Notes: generated by a model not told the origin, from the sequence alone. 64,000 nt of DNA from Pleodorina starrii (GCA_030267565.1 BRXU01000003.1:7615001-7679000), one strand, 5' to 3'; shown: positions 1 to 12,446, counted from the first letter of the stretch. A program made the numbers and translations.

Positions 1-224
1 CAACTTGGCGAAAGCGCAAGTGTCTTTGTTAGCAACAACTTGCAGCCCTGTACCCAATCCGTCCATCATGCAATCCAGGGCAATGTCAAACATATTAGTT
101 CCTAGTTCCCTCTGGGCTATGAGACGCAGGGGCTAGCTGTCATAAAGCACTGTCATCGTCCCTTGTTACAACGGCTATTTTACACCCGTCGTTCTGTCTG
201 TTACCTGTTGTCTGTAATTGAACG
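1..224 (+). promoter_or_regulatory. 5' flank of OPR-RAP copy 1 (duplicated)
   Basis: No coding content is recognised here. The stretch matches 11001-11237 upstream of copy 2 almost base for base, so the duplicated unit includes the 5' flank and probably the 5' UTR and promoter. The window starts inside the duplicated unit, so its true left end is not visible. I see no convincing TATA box. Confidence 0.5.
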
Positions 225-3200
225 ATGTGGGCCAACGCTCCACAAGCGGCTCGGTGGGCAGCTGCGGGCGCGACCTCCGTTTCTACCGCTGCAACGGCAT
301 GGACACAGCCTGTCGCTCCGCCTCGCACCGACATCATGGGGCGGTCCGCAGCGCCCACCAGTCTCCGCCCAACCCTGACTGCCGCGGGGCCAGTCGAATC
401 TTCCAACTCTCACAGCCTTTGGGCGCTTCACGCCGCCGTCGGCAGCTGCGGCCCTGCTCCCACGCCCAGACGCCGAAGGAGCCACGTGATCTCAGGCCCA
501 GGAGCACCAGGAGGCCTTCGAGAAGCTGCGCTGCTCCCTGGTCGCGCAATGCGGCGCCCCTCGCCCGGCGGCGACGCCGCACCGGAGCAGGAAGCCCCGC
601 CCCTCGGCAGCGCGGCCAACCTCATCCTGCCACGAACTCGCACGCGCCGCCGCCCCTCCATCGCTGATTCCCCGACCTCAAAACCCAGACTGGCCGAGCG
701 TGACATGCCCGGCGGCCCTGATGGGGCAGAGCGCGGCGGCGACAGCGTCGAAGTCGCCAACCCCGCTGACGCGCAATCCGGCGGCCGCGGGGCTGCCCCT
801 GCCGAACCGGTCCGCCGTCTTCCAGCATCGAGCTGGAAGTCCCCACAGCCCCGCACCAGCCCCGGAGCAGCTCCGGAACCCGCCGAGGGCTCGAGGGGCC
901 AGCGGCGGCAGCGCCGCACCCGGGCGCCGGGCGACGCGGCACCGGAGGACGGCAAGGGCCACCCACACACGCGCAGTCCTGACGGCGGCGCTCCAACCCG
1001 CAGCCGAGCTCCCACCCCCACGCCCACTCCCACTCCCAGCAGCAGCAACAGCAGCAGCAGCACTGCTAGCGCTCGTGGCGGTGGTGGTCGTGCTGCTCAC
1101 GAGCGGGCGGGCGGCCCTCAAGCCCACACCCACACCCGCACCCACAGCCACAGCCACAGCCACAGCCACAGCCACAGCCATACCCGACCGGCTCGGATCG
1201 CGGGGGCTGGTGGTGCGGCTGGGCGGCGAGGGCCGGACGTCGCCGGCGGCGGTCGCAACGCCTGGCGAATGGACTACTTGCCGCAGCCCCTGGCCGCCGA
1301 CCTGCCGTCCTTCGCCGCCGCGGTCCGCGCGGAGGCCGCCTCGTGGCACCCGCTGCAGATCAGCGCGGCGCTCAACCACACGGTCAACAAGGTGGGTTTG
1401 TGGCGCTGTGTGTGTGCCTAGCTGTGATGACAGCCCTCGGCAGTGGCAGCCCTCGGCAGTGGCAGCCCTCGGCAGTGGCAGCCCTCGGCAGTGGCAGCCG
1501 CCCCGGTGGCAGCGCTTGGCTGCGCATACATATACGCACATATACACATATTCACATATACACACATATACACATAAGCACACGACAGCTCACACGCACA
1601 CACGACAGCTCACACGCACACACACAACGTAATGTAACTTGCCGCCGCCGTCACATCCCTCGTTTGCTGCCGCTGCTGCTGCTGCCGCCGCCGCCCCGGC
1701 GTGCTCTGCGCTCCCCATAGCTTCGTGGCGCGCTCGGCGGGAGGAGCAAACGCTTCCTCCGCGTCAGCCGCGATGGCGGCGGGGCCGCCGCGGCGGCGGC
1801 GGCGGAGCCGCCGGCCACGGCGCCCCGCGGCCACAGCCCCCGCGACACGAACTCGAACTCGAACTCGAATCCGGGTTCGCACTCGCACTCGCACTCGCAC
1901 TCAGATTCGGACTCGGACCCGGATGTTGCGGCGGATGCCGAGCTCCGGCAGGTGTTGGACCGCCTGCACTCGGCTCTGCTGCCGTACATTCCCACTATGC
2001 TGAAGGCCCGCTACGCCACCAACGCGCTGTGGGTGTGTGCCAAGACGGGCTACTGGGGCGCGCCCGGCAGCGGCTTCCTAGCGGCGCTGCTGCAGCGCCT
2101 GCGGGACCGCGACTACTCGCTGCTGCAGGACCCCAGCGGCCACACGCATGCGAGCCTGTGGTGGGCGCTCTCAGAGCACGAGCAGCAGCAGCAGCTGCCG
2201 CAGCAGGCGGGGGGCCAGGCGGTGGCGGAGACCGCGGTGGCGGAGACCGCGGCCGCGGCAGCGCGGCGGCTGCGGGAAGGCGGCAGTGAGGGAGGTGGCA
2301 GTGACGGCGGCGGAGAGGGCCGGGTGGCTGGCGGCATGGATCTGCTGAGGGCGTCTGCGGCGGTGATCAAGGCGCAGAAGGCGCTGGACGCCGCGTCGTT
2401 CACGCCCCAGGTGCGGTGAGGGGGGCCGCGGTCTTCGCTGCGGTCTTGGGGTTCGGTCCTTGTTTTTTTGGGGGGTTGGGGGACGAGGGGTTCTCTTGTT
2501 CCTTACGCGTTTTCGCTCGCGTGGTGGTGCCCCTCCCTGCCTCTCTGCCCCTCTCTTTTTGAAGGGCCTGTGCAACATCCTGCTGGGGGCGGCGCGGCTC
2601 AAGTACTCGGGAGACCCCGAGTTCGTTGAGCGGCTGGTGGAGGCGCTGGTGGAGCACCCCGGTCCGCTGGTGCCGCAGGTGGGGTGGGGAGTTGGGTAGC
2701 GTAGGGTGCCGTAGGGTATGGTATGGTAGGGTATGGTACAGCCCCCGGGCAGGGAGGAGCTGCGACCCTGCTGCATGTGTGCCTGGTATACCGAAAAGGC
2801 CGCGCAGGGCCGCTGCCGGGGTGTCTCCCCTTCCCTCGGCCCTTGTTGCAAGAAAAACGTCAAACAAGCGTCGCAGTCTTGGGCGTCACAGTCCGGGCTG
2901 ACCCGTTTATCGAAGATGGCCATGTAACTCACTGACGTACTGCACGCGCACGCGCCGCGCTCCCCGCGCGCGCACCTCCGTTGCAGGACGTCTCTAACGC
3001 AGTTTACGCGCTGGGCGAGTTGTACGGGGCCGAAGATGAGGAAGCCGGTGCGGTAACCCTAACCCTGGACAGCCCCAGCCTGCCGACCGGTGCCGCCACC
3101 AGCGACGCGACGGAGGGCCTCGTGAGCCCGGCCGGCAGCGGCGCCGCCGCGGAGCCGACGGCGCCGACGGCGCCGACTGGGCGGCTGCCGCCGGCGCTGG

Positions 3201-6058
3201 CGCCGCACTTGCGCGAGCTGGCGCGCGTGTCTCTGGACCTGAGCCTCAGGCGCTTCAACACGCAGGTGAGTGCGAGTGCGAGTGCGCCCTCCGCAAACTG
3301 TCCCAGGGCCTCGGCGGGGCTGGGCTTCCCCCGCTTGCTCGCCGCGCGTCGGCCTACCCCTGCCCTCGTGCAGCGCAGCGCAGCGCAGCGCAGCGCAGCG
3401 CTCACGGACGCGCCTTACAGAGACCGCCGCAACAGAGACTGACCGCCGGCGCCCCCACCACCGACCACCTCCGCAGGCCCTGTCCAACACGCTCTACGGA
3501 TTGGCCCGCCTGGAGGTCCGGCTGGGAGGAGACGACCGCGCCGGCAACGAGGACGCTCCTGCTGCTGCTGCTGCTGCTTCTGCTAATGCTGGCAATGGTG
3601 ATGGGGATGGCGATGATGACGACGACGCAGCCCAGCAGGCTCCTGCGCAGGGCCCGGAGCAGCGGCTCCCGGAGACGCGGCAGGCGCAGCGGCGCGAGCC
3701 TCCAGCTCCTGCTCCGGCAGCTGCTGCTGAGGGGTTGTTGTCGGAGGAGCCGGCCGTCGCTCTGCGGCAGTTCGTGGTCCTTCTGGCGGAGCACATGCGG
3801 GACCGCATCCGGGTGAGGGGCCCCGCTGGAGAGGGGCCAGAAGGGGGGGGACAATGGTCCGGGGGGGGAGCAAAGGGGCAAAAGGGGCAAAAGGGGCGGG
3901 GCGGGGGAGACGCTGGCGGAGGGCGGGGGAAACTGGTTCGGGGCGGTTGGGGGGCAAGGGGGGCGGGGGCGCTAGGCAGACCTGCCGCAGGCCTTCTGTC
4001 CTTTCGTCTATTTGTCTGTCTGTCTGTCATTCCTCCCCTCCGCCTATTTGTCCGTCTGTGTCTGTGCCTGTCCCGTGCAGCGCGAGCCGCGGGAGTGCAA
4101 GGAGCAGGACCTGGGCAACACCACCTGGGCTCTCGCGTCAGCCGGCTACACCGACCAGTCGTACTACTTGACTGCCGTACATGCTGCGACCGTCGACGGC
4201 TGCATGGATCACGCCACGCCGCAGGTCCGTGAAGGGGGTGGCGGGGCGGGAGGGTTTGCGCGTGTCGGGACTAGACGCTTGTAAGCTCTTTTCGTCAGCC
4301 CACTGCCGCTCTGCACCGTCCTAACTCTTAACTCCACCCACCCCCCCTCGGAGCCCCTTCGCTGCGGAGCCCCTTCTTTTTACCCCCCCTCCCTGATCCC
4401 CCCTTAGAGCGGTCCACAAACCACCTCGCCACCCGCCCCTCTTGACGCCGAGCGCAGAGCTGGGCCATGTTCATGTGGGCTCTCGTGGAGGTCAAGTTCA
4501 AGCCCCCGCCGGCGCTGGGGCAGCTGCTGCACCGCAGCGTCTGCACCGGCCGCGAGCGCTGGGCCCGCGACATTCGCGCCTGGAGCAGTCTCCCCTGGGA
4601 CCTGGTGGGGCTGAGCATGTTTGACGACGAGGTGCTGGCGGCGGTGGGCGGCTTTGCGGCGGCCAGTGGCTGCGTGGGCATGCGGCCCAACTGGCTGTCT
4701 CGCAGTCTTTGGGCGCTGGCGGTGATGCCGGAGGGGGGGCTGCGGCGCCATCGGGTCATGGCGGCGGTGCTGGCGGAGGCAATCAACAGGCACGGGGCGA
4801 TGGACTACGGCCAGGCGTGAGTACTAAGGGGGGAGGGGTGGCTGCGGAGTGGTTGGGGGGGCTCTTGCGCGGGAGGAGGAGGAGGAGGAGCGGCGGGGGA
4901 GTCGGGGGGGGGATCTGAGTGGGGTACCGGCACGGTTACCGGTACCGTGGGTGGAGGAAATGGGGGGGTGTTCTAGGGACTGGGTAGACTCTTGGATGTG
5001 CGGTGCGGTACGGTAAGGTACGGTAGGTTACGGCACGTGCATGGGCGGGTACGACATGACAACTCCCAACCGCTTACCCTCTGCCGGCTGCTGCCCGCAG
5101 GGGTCTCACGCAGCTGTGGCAAGCCCACGTGGAGCTCGAGGCGGCCTTTAACGACCAACCGCCAACCGCAACTGCAACCGCCAGACACGGCCTCGCCCCC
5201 GCGACGGCGGCGGCCCCCGGGGCCGCACCTCGGGGCTCCAGACGCGGCAACAGGCGAGGCGCCGGTTCCACCAACAACCCGGGAACCGCTGACCCGGCGG
5301 CGGCAACACCAACAACACCAACAGCAGTAACAGAAGATGGGTTGGCTGCGCAGGAGGTCGCTGTGCCCAGGCTGCACCCGAGCCTGGTGGCCGCGGCCCG
5401 AAAGACGATGTTGGACAACAGCTCGCGGATCAGTGTGGAGACCGTCACCACCTTTCAACGGGCGGTGTACAAGGGGCTGTGCGGGCTGATGGGCCAGACG
5501 GCGGGGCAGCCGCAGGAGCAGGGGCAGGAGCAGCCTCAGGCGCAGGAGCAACCTCAGGGCCAGCAACAGCAGCAGCCCGCGGGACGGCGCCGCCGGATCG
5601 GAGCGCAGCGGACATCCGCTACCGGCACCACAGCAGGCGGCAGCAGCGGCAGCAGCAGCAGCAGTCCTCCCAGCCTCAGTGACGCCGAGGACGACGCCGA
5701 CGCCGATGGCGGCGGCAAGGCCACGGCGGGAGAGGACGGTGACGGTGGCGCCGGCGCCGGCACGGTGGTGGTGCGAGTGGAGGCTGAGTGGTTGGTGGAG
5801 CCTTTGGCGCTGCGAGTGGATGCGTGTGTGTGGCTGAGCGACGGGCGGGTGGTGGTGGTGGAGGCGGACGGGCCGTCGCATTTCTTCGCCAACGAGCCGG
5901 AAACGCGGCGGCCCAACACGGCGCTGCGGGACCGGCAGCTGGCGCGCGTGTTTGGCGGCGGCGACAACGTCAAGAGCGTGCCGCATTGGGAGTGGGACGG
6001 GTTGCGCGGCGGTGCGGCGGGCAGGAGGGCGTACCTGGCGCGGCTGATGGGGCTGTGA
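225..6058 (+). CDS. OPR-RAP organelle RNA-binding protein, copy 1 (NCL-like)
   Basis: Model: 225-1391, 1721-2410, 2565-2678, 2987-3265, 3477-3812, 4081-4224, 4458-4816, 5101-6058; 1348 aa, phases consistent. Residues 1-40 are Ala/Ser/Thr-rich like an algal transit peptide. Residues 40-465 are low complexity, with HTHT and HSHS runs. From about 486 to 1045 come degenerate 38-residue OPR repeats with cores such as NALWVCAKTGYW, GLCNILLGAARL, ALSNTLYGLARL, NTTWALASAGY and SRSLWALAVMP. The last 100 residues form a RAP domain (VVVEADGPSHFF, then VPHWEWDGLR). OPR proteins with RAP domains are known in Chlamydomonas to bind and stabilise or activate specific chloroplast or mitochondrial RNAs; the target cannot be inferred. 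Introns 2, 3, 4 and 6 fall at repeat boundaries. The exon 3 acceptor is GAAG where copy 2 has GCAG. The start is the first ATG of the frame shared with copy 2. Confidence 0.85.
1431..1500 (+). repeat. 16-bp minisatellite in intron 1
   Basis: About four tandem copies of CAGCCCTCGGCAGTGG just after the intron 1 donor. Copy 2 has only about two at 12415-12446, so the array has expanded or contracted since the duplication. Confidence 0.85.
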
Positions 6059-6595
6059 TGCAGGAAGCCGCTTCGTTTGGGGGCAAAGATAGGCATACGG
6101 GTACATGGCGGATTCGGGGAAGTAGAGGAATGGGTTTTAAAGTGGCTGCTGCCTAGGTAGGGATCGGGGTTTGGGTGCCAGGGCACACACACACACGCAC
6201 ATGGACACACACGCACATGGACTACGTGAGTGGTCGTGCCCGGTGCTGCCTCGACAAGTGCGCAATCACCTGGATGGGATGCGGCTGTTGTGGAGGGGGG
6301 GGTGTAGTAGATTCATGGTGTTCAAAGTCAAGACATTTCGCACGTCCAAATAAACAGAACCGAGTTTCCCTCCTCCCATTTGCAAAACCTCAGCGCGCGT
6401 CACCGCAAAGCATGCAGAATGAAGGACGAACATCCAATGCGGTCTCATCCAGCTGCGGCGCCCCCGGAAGCCTTCAAGTTCTACTGTCTAGACGTCCATT
6501 GACACACCTGTACGTGACTTCGGAGCCACAGGCCGATTCTGTTCACAAGACATGGTTTCAGACTTGGCCCGTAGAGAAATCGTCACTAGCACCTG
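6059..6595. other. 3' flank of copy 1 and end of the duplicated unit
   Basis: Probable 3' UTR and spacer. Similarity to the flank of copy 2 stops near 6178 (17681 in copy 2), which marks the right edge of the duplication. A short array of ACACACACGCACATGG-like units follows at 6184-6222. I did not find a clear TGTAA within 500 bases of the stop. Confidence 0.5.
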
Positions 6596-7642
6596 ATGAA
6601 ATCCTCAAGGATGGAATCTCGTTTGGCTGGAGAAGATTTGTGCAGAATTTTCGCCTACCTGCGGCGCCATTTTTACAGAAGATTCAACCCTGTGGAATTC
6701 CTGCCACCGTCCCCTCGCTGCGGGCTCTTCTGTTTCCTTACCCACCGGCTACTGCGCGTGCCCCTGACCCCGCGGCTGCGGCTGCTGCTCCCCCGGCTGG
6801 TGGGCATGGCGCTGTTCCGGCCGTCCTTCATGCAGCCCATCCCGTTCTGGCCCTGCATCAGCGGCATGAGCGAGCGCCGCCGCGGCGCGCCCGCCGCATG
6901 GGCCGCCGCTGCCCTGGGCCTCGACCCGGCGCTGTCGGAGTGGCTGGGCCTGCTGCTGGCCTGCGTGTGCGCCAGCCTGGCCGGCCGGCGCGCGGGCGTG
7001 CCCCGCCGCATCGGCGTGAAGCGGCGAGTGGCGGTTATGGTGGCGCGGCTGGCGCGGCAGCTCGAGGAGCGGCTGGAGACGTGGGCGGGCGCGCCGCGCC
7101 GCGCCGTGCGCGACGCCGGCTTAGGGCGCGGGTCGGTGGTGCTGCTGCCGGCGGCGATGGGCGGCGCGGCGGCGGTGGCGGCGGCGGTGGCGTGGCGGGC
7201 GGCGGCGGTGGAGGCGCGAGCGCTGGCGGAGGATGCGGATGATCTGGACGGCCCCGGGCCGTATCTGGACCTGTCGGCGCTGTTTACGGTGGCGGCCAGC
7301 GAGGAGGCCGATGCGGCGCAGCGGCGGCGCGGGGCCGTGCAGCCGGACGGCCAGGGCGGCGACGCGAGCACCCGCAGCGCCGACGGCAATGGCAATGGCA
7401 ACGGCGGCAGTGCCGGTAACGGTGATGGTTTTGGTAATGGTAACGGCAGCGGTAGCAGCAACGGCGCGGCGGATGCCGACGTGTGGACCATCACGACCAG
7501 CAGCGACGACGACGATGACGGCGATGGGTCCAGCGACGGCGACGGCGACCAGTGCTCGTCGTACAACCTTGCGCTGGCGAGGGCGACGCTGCGTCGCCGG
7601 GTGTATGCCCGGCGGACTGCGGCTCAGCCGGCGGTTGAGTAG
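6596..7642 (+). CDS. Uncertain hypothetical ORF, 348 codons
   Basis: An uninterrupted frame begins MKSSRMESRLAG and ends in TAG. It has Leu/Arg-rich hydrophobic stretches (about residues 45-75 and 110-135), an Arg/Ala-rich middle, an Asn/Gly repeat around 260-295 and a run of five Asp near 305. I recognise no family. Long open frames arise by chance in DNA this GC-rich, and about 90 bases near its start (6714-6806) resemble sequence around 18500-18600. The ORF is absent after copy 2, so it is not part of the duplicated unit. It could be a terminal exon, a recent orphan or spurious. Confidence 0.3.
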   Translation: MKSSRMESRLAGEDLCRIFAYLRRHFYRRFNPVEFLPPSPRCGLFCFLTHRLLRVPLTPRLRLLLPRLVGMALFRPSFMQPIPFWPCISGMSERRRGAPAAWAAAALGLDPALSEWLGLLLACVCASLAGRRAGVPRRIGVKRRVAVMVARLARQLEERLETWAGAPRRAVRDAGLGRGSVVLLPAAMGGAAAVAAAVAWRAAAVEARALAEDADDLDGPGPYLDLSALFTVAASEEADAAQRRRGAVQPDGQGGDASTRSADGNGNGNGGSAGNGDGFGNGNGSGSSNGAADADVWTITTSSDDDDDGDGSSDGDGDQCSSYNLALARATLRRRVYARRTAAQPAVE

Positions 7643-7706
7643 GCCGTAAGCCGTAAGCCATAGGCCGTAAGCCATAAGCCGTAAGCCATAGGCCGTAAGC
7701 CGTGGG
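7643..7706. repeat. Heptamer tandem repeat (GCCRTAR)n
   Basis: About nine head-to-tail heptamers alternating GCCGTAA with GCCATAG or GCCATAA, starting immediately after the stop of the preceding ORF. Confidence 0.85.
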
Positions 7707-9399
7707 CGCAGATCGGACAGGGCTAGGCAGTGGCAGGTGCGTCGCTGGACGTGGCCGTGGCAGCTGTGCCACGCTCGTCGCCGCCCCACCACCCAATCCG
7801 CCGCAGATAGGAGCCCGCCCGGAGGGGCGGCGCACTTATCCTGCCGGCTAAGACGCGCGTGGAAAGTGGGATCAGGGTTCCTTCCACGCCACGCTTGGCA
7901 CGAGGAACGCAGCCAAGCCAAAAGTACCGAGCCCCGACGCCGTTACCTGGGCTAATCTGCAGGGGGAATCATATTGCCGTGGTGGCGTGCGTTTTGTTTC
8001 TCGTTTAAGACAACCGCAACGTTGCGCGCAGCGTCGAAAGTTCAGCTGCAGGGTGGCATTTTCAGCATTTTTTACCGGAGATATTTTGCGCTCGAGTCGT
8101 GCACATGCACGTGTTGGCGCAGGTAATTGCTGCGATTTCAAAAGTGCAGCTGCAAGGGCGACTACCCGATGGGAGGGTGAGATGAATGAAACGCAGCGAT
8201 GGCTGGGGAACGGGAGGGACAGGCATGCCTGGCAATGAACGGCTCAGGCCCCCACACCTATTATACGGTGGGGGATACCGGTAGCTTGTAGATGTGGGAA
8301 GGCTGGGTGGGGCTTTTTGGGCGGGGCCCCGGTGCGAAGCGCCCTGGGGGGCTCCGTCCCCTAGCCAAATTCGGGTGTCGTGGCATATAATATTCGGGGA
8401 AGGTATTGAAAGGTTAGGGGGCCCGACCGGCGAGGCGCGTGGCGGAGTTGGGGCTCGCGGGGTTGGTGGTTAACCACTGGTCAGGGCCGGGGTCTTGTAC
8501 CGTAGTTTGGGGGTCGATGAGTGATTCTGCCGATGCCGCAATATACACTTATCGGTGTTGGATTTCACAACACTGGGTGATGCATACCCGGAACATCGAG
8601 TGCGGCTCCGTGCCCTTCAGCCGTCGAGCGTCTAGCGGCGGCGTCTGTTCGACCTAATCGCGGTGCGTTTTTCAGTGTCAACGGTCGATGACACGATGAG
8701 CCATTACCACCATGCCACCATGCACATAAGCCCAAACGGTGCTGTGCAAATGCACGTGCTAGGACCCGCTGGCGTCCCGCAGCGTCGCTTGCCCCGATAG
8801 TACCCTTCTATCCTACCGGCGCTGCACGCATCCGAATCGGCCGCCGCAGCGTCGATGTGCCATCATGCCGGCACTGCACGATACCGGCATGTGCCCTTCC
8901 AGCCAAACCGCGACGACCCGCACTGGCCCGCAGGTTGCCGCCCAGGGGCCTAGCACAGGCAGTCATAAGTTCAAAACCAGCGAATTTTGGGGGACGCACC
9001 GCACCGCTGTGTCATGATGATGAATGCATCAGCAGCCCTTGAGGTCAGCCAAACGACGGTGGCTCCAAGGAAGCAGGGTGAGGTGAGTGGAACATGGTAG
9101 AACGCATACGCTGCACCATACGCACGCGCGCGCCGAGCCACAGCCATTACGGTGTATCGTGTGTGTTGTCGTATATGAGCCCTGCGGCCTTTCCCGTGAA
9201 GCCCCTCCCTGCCCGTGAAGCCCCAGCAAAAGGGGCCAGCGGGACGCAACCCCGGCTCCTTGAACTCCAGCACGTCACTGCTGGTAACCAAAACTTCCGC
9301 GTATGGCGCCACATGCTGAGGCTGGGCTGAGGTGACATTCTCCACTGCTCAATTTACCGCCGAGCTATGCCCTCATGCCATCATTTCTGGTATTTCTGG

Positions 9400-9460
9400 G
9401 TTCAGGGTCCGCTCTGTGTCCCTTCGCTGCGGTATCTTTTGTCTTATCCCCTAAACGTCG
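9400..9460 (+). repeat. Dispersed CGCTGCGGTATC repeat copy
   Basis: Shares CTGGGTTCAGGGTCCG followed by CGCTGCGGTATC and a T-rich tract with the insertion in intron 6 of copy 2 (15750-15805). Other partial copies lie in introns across the window. Confidence 0.6.
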
Positions 9461-10149
9461 TCCCAAATCACAGTAGTTTGCCACGTGGGCCAGGGTGGGC
9501 CGTTCTCTCCAACACTCAAGCAGCTGGTAGCCCGACACAGGGCAAAAATGTCACGCTCTGCGATTCAGGCTGGCAGGCGCGTCATCTACCCCCTCTCGCA
9601 AAAGTCCCGAATGAACGCGTCGCATGTCACAGGCAACGTCAATGACACGCAGACCGTTGCTTAACAGTTCCCCAAGATCCCCAAGGCCTAAGCTATACAT
9701 AGAGCTCTCTGAAGCTCGATCGAACGTCAGGGTACAGGTTACAGGGTTACAGGCTTATTGTTGGCCTGGGGAAACATGGCCTCCCGAGAGAAGGCCCTGG
9801 AACCCGCTAGCATGGTTGCTAGGCCCGCTGCTAAGGTCGGCTATGGGTGTCGGTCAAAGACCACGCATCTACAGAACAATGCTACGCGGAGCCGATGTCG
9901 TACTTTCCCCACTTTCGGTGGCCAAAGTACGGCGCATGGTTTACAAGCGGGCTTAAGTTATTACCTCACGCCTCCCGCTTTTCAGCAGCTGATCAAGCAA
10001 TGTGCCCCTGGCGCCCGTAATGTAGGTCGGTGTGATCGGCAGATGTTGTCGTTGGGGAGATGGTGCTGGGATAACATGTTTGATGCGCGAATGGAGTTGC
10101 ATCAATGCATTACTGAATACGTTGCGTCATATGCATTATAGGTTTCAAG

Positions 10150-10275
10150 GCATTGGGCCCGACCGGGGGTACGTAGGGGGGCTGCTGCCCCCCTCCCCCA
10201 GACCCCCTCCCCCCCGCTGGTGGGGGGCGGGGGGCTGCCGCCCCCCATCCCCCCACACCCCCCGTCCCCCCGCGC
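10150..10275. repeat. GC-rich short palindromes
   Basis: Repeated G6-8 and C6-8 blocks joined by CTGCTG or CTGCCG form successive perfect hairpins such as GGGGGGCTGCCGCCCCCC. This resembles the interspersed GC palindromes common between volvocine genes. Confidence 0.6.
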
Positions 10276-12446
10276 GCTCTGTACTGCAGTGTCCGTTATA
10301 ACCGTGTTACAATGGAACTGACAGAGGTCCGGAAAATGCAACGTGAGCCGATCACATTTCTCATAAGGTGCACGCCCTTAAGCCAGTTGCAGTGGTGCGT
10401 CAGATCGTTATACGGTATGTTTGGAAGGAAAAAGGATGGTGACCTCGGTTCCTAAACAGTCATGTTTCATTTGCAGGGACCGACGTATTCCCTCACCTCC
10501 TGGAGCTCCCAGATGAATAGTGGATGATGACCGCTGTGCGACACTATCAAGAGTAGTACTCGTGCTGTCGAGCTCCAGACGACGGCACGGGGCCTATTGC
10601 CTGGCTCAGAACGTTACAATTGTCCAGAGCCGAAAATCGACCATACGGACTCGCTTTCGGCCTTAAGGGAACGCTCGGATAAGCGCAAGGCCCGGAATTA
10701 CGGAACGCCAGACGCGTGTCCGAAGTCCCTACCACCAAAGATCACACAGCGATCAGTTACGTCTTAATACCAACAAATAGATAACAGCGTTTTTGTCTTA
10801 ACGCGCCCAACAGCAGCGCGTGCGACACACAACTCGCAAAGATCATGACCGCAAAAGGCAGCGGAGTCCGTTGTCGGTTGGGCTTCGTCGACGATTCGAT
10901 CTTGGCGCTTGTTGCTCCTAAGGGTCATCAAGCATAAGAAAGTCAGCGCAATAAGTCGTAAAGGCCGGGATTATTTTTGTCTCAGGCTGGCTTCACATCT
11001 GCAACTTGGCGAAAGCGCAAGTGCCTTTGTTAGCAACCACTAGCAACCCTCCATTATCCCAATCCGTCCATCATGCAATCCATGGCAATGTCAAACCTAT
11101 TAGTTCCTAGTTCCCTCTGGGCTATGAGGCGCAGGGACTAGCTGTCATAAAGCGCGGTCATCGTCCCTTGTTACAAAGGCTATTTTACAGGCATCACCCT
11201 GCCGTTCTGTCTGTTACCTGTTGTGTGAATTTGAGCGATGTGGGCCAACGCTCCACAAGCGGCTCGGTGGGCAGCTGCGGGCGCGACCTCCGTTTCTACC
11301 GCTGCAACGGCATGGACACAGCCTATCGCTCCGCCCCGAACCGACATCATGGGGCGGTCCGCAGCGCCCACCAGTCTCCGCCCAACCCTGACTGCTGTGG
11401 GGCCAGTCGAATCTCCCAGCTCTCACAGCCTTTGGGCGCTTCACGCCGCCGGCAACAGCTGCGGCCCTGCTCCCACGCCCAGACGCCGAAGGAGCCACGT
11501 GATCTCAGCCACAGGAGCACCAGGCCTTCGAGAAGCTGCGCTGCTGCCTGGCCGCGCAATGCGGCGCCCCTCGCCCAGCGGCGACGCCGCACCGGAGCAG
11601 GAGGCCCCGCCCCCCGCCAGCGCGGCCAACCTCCTCCTGCCACGAACTCGCACGCGCCGCCGCCCCTCCAGCGCTGATTCCCCGACCTCAAAACCCAAAC
11701 TCGCCGAGCGTGGCATGCCCGGCGACCCTGGTGTTTCGGAGCGCGGCGGCGACAGCGTCGAAGTCGCCAACCCCGCTGACGCGCAATCCGGGGGCCGCGG
11801 GGCTGCCCCTGCCGAATCGGTCCGCCGTCTTCCAGCATCGAGCTGGAAGTCCCCACAGCCCCGCACCAGCCCCGGACCAGCTCCGGAACCCGCGGAGGGC
11901 TCGAGGGGCCAGCGGCGGCAGCGTCGCACCCGGCCGCCCGGCGAAGCGGCACCGGAGGACGGCAAAGGCCATACACACACGCACAGGTCTGACGGCGGCG
12001 CGCCAACCCGCAGCCGAGCTCCCACCCCCACCACCCCCACCACCCCCACCAGCAGCAGCAGCAACACTGCTAGCGCTCGTGCCGGTGGCGGTCGTGCTGC
12101 TCACGAGCGGGCGGGCGGCCCTCAAGCCCGCACCCGCACCCACACCCGCACCCACAGCCACAGCCATAACCGACCGGCTCGGAGCACGGGGCCTGGTGGT
12201 GCGGCTGGGCGGCGAGGGCCGGACGTCGCCGGCGGCGGTCGCAACGCCTGGCGAATGGACTACTTGCCGCAGCCCCTGGCCGCCGACCTGCCGTCCTTCG
12301 CCGCCGCGGTCCGCGCGGAGGCCGCCTCCTGGCACCCGCGGAAGATCAGCGCGGCGCTCAACCACACGGTCAACAAGGTGGGTGTGTGGGGTGTGTGTGC
12401 CTAGATGTGATGACAGCCCTCGGCAGTGGCAGCCCTCGGCAGTGTC

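Larger units (their letters stand above)
7707..11000. other. Spacer between the two OPR-RAP copies
   Basis: No supportable gene in about 3.3 kb. Base composition is more AT-rich than in the genes. It contains short GC hairpins (for example CCCCCAC...GTGGGGG near 8251-8276), a copy of the dispersed CTGGGTTCAGGGTCCG...CGCTGCGGTATC repeat at 9400-9445, and a run of GGGGGGCTGCTGCCCCCC-type hairpins at 10150-10275. Short open frames here have no recognisable content. Confidence 0.55.
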
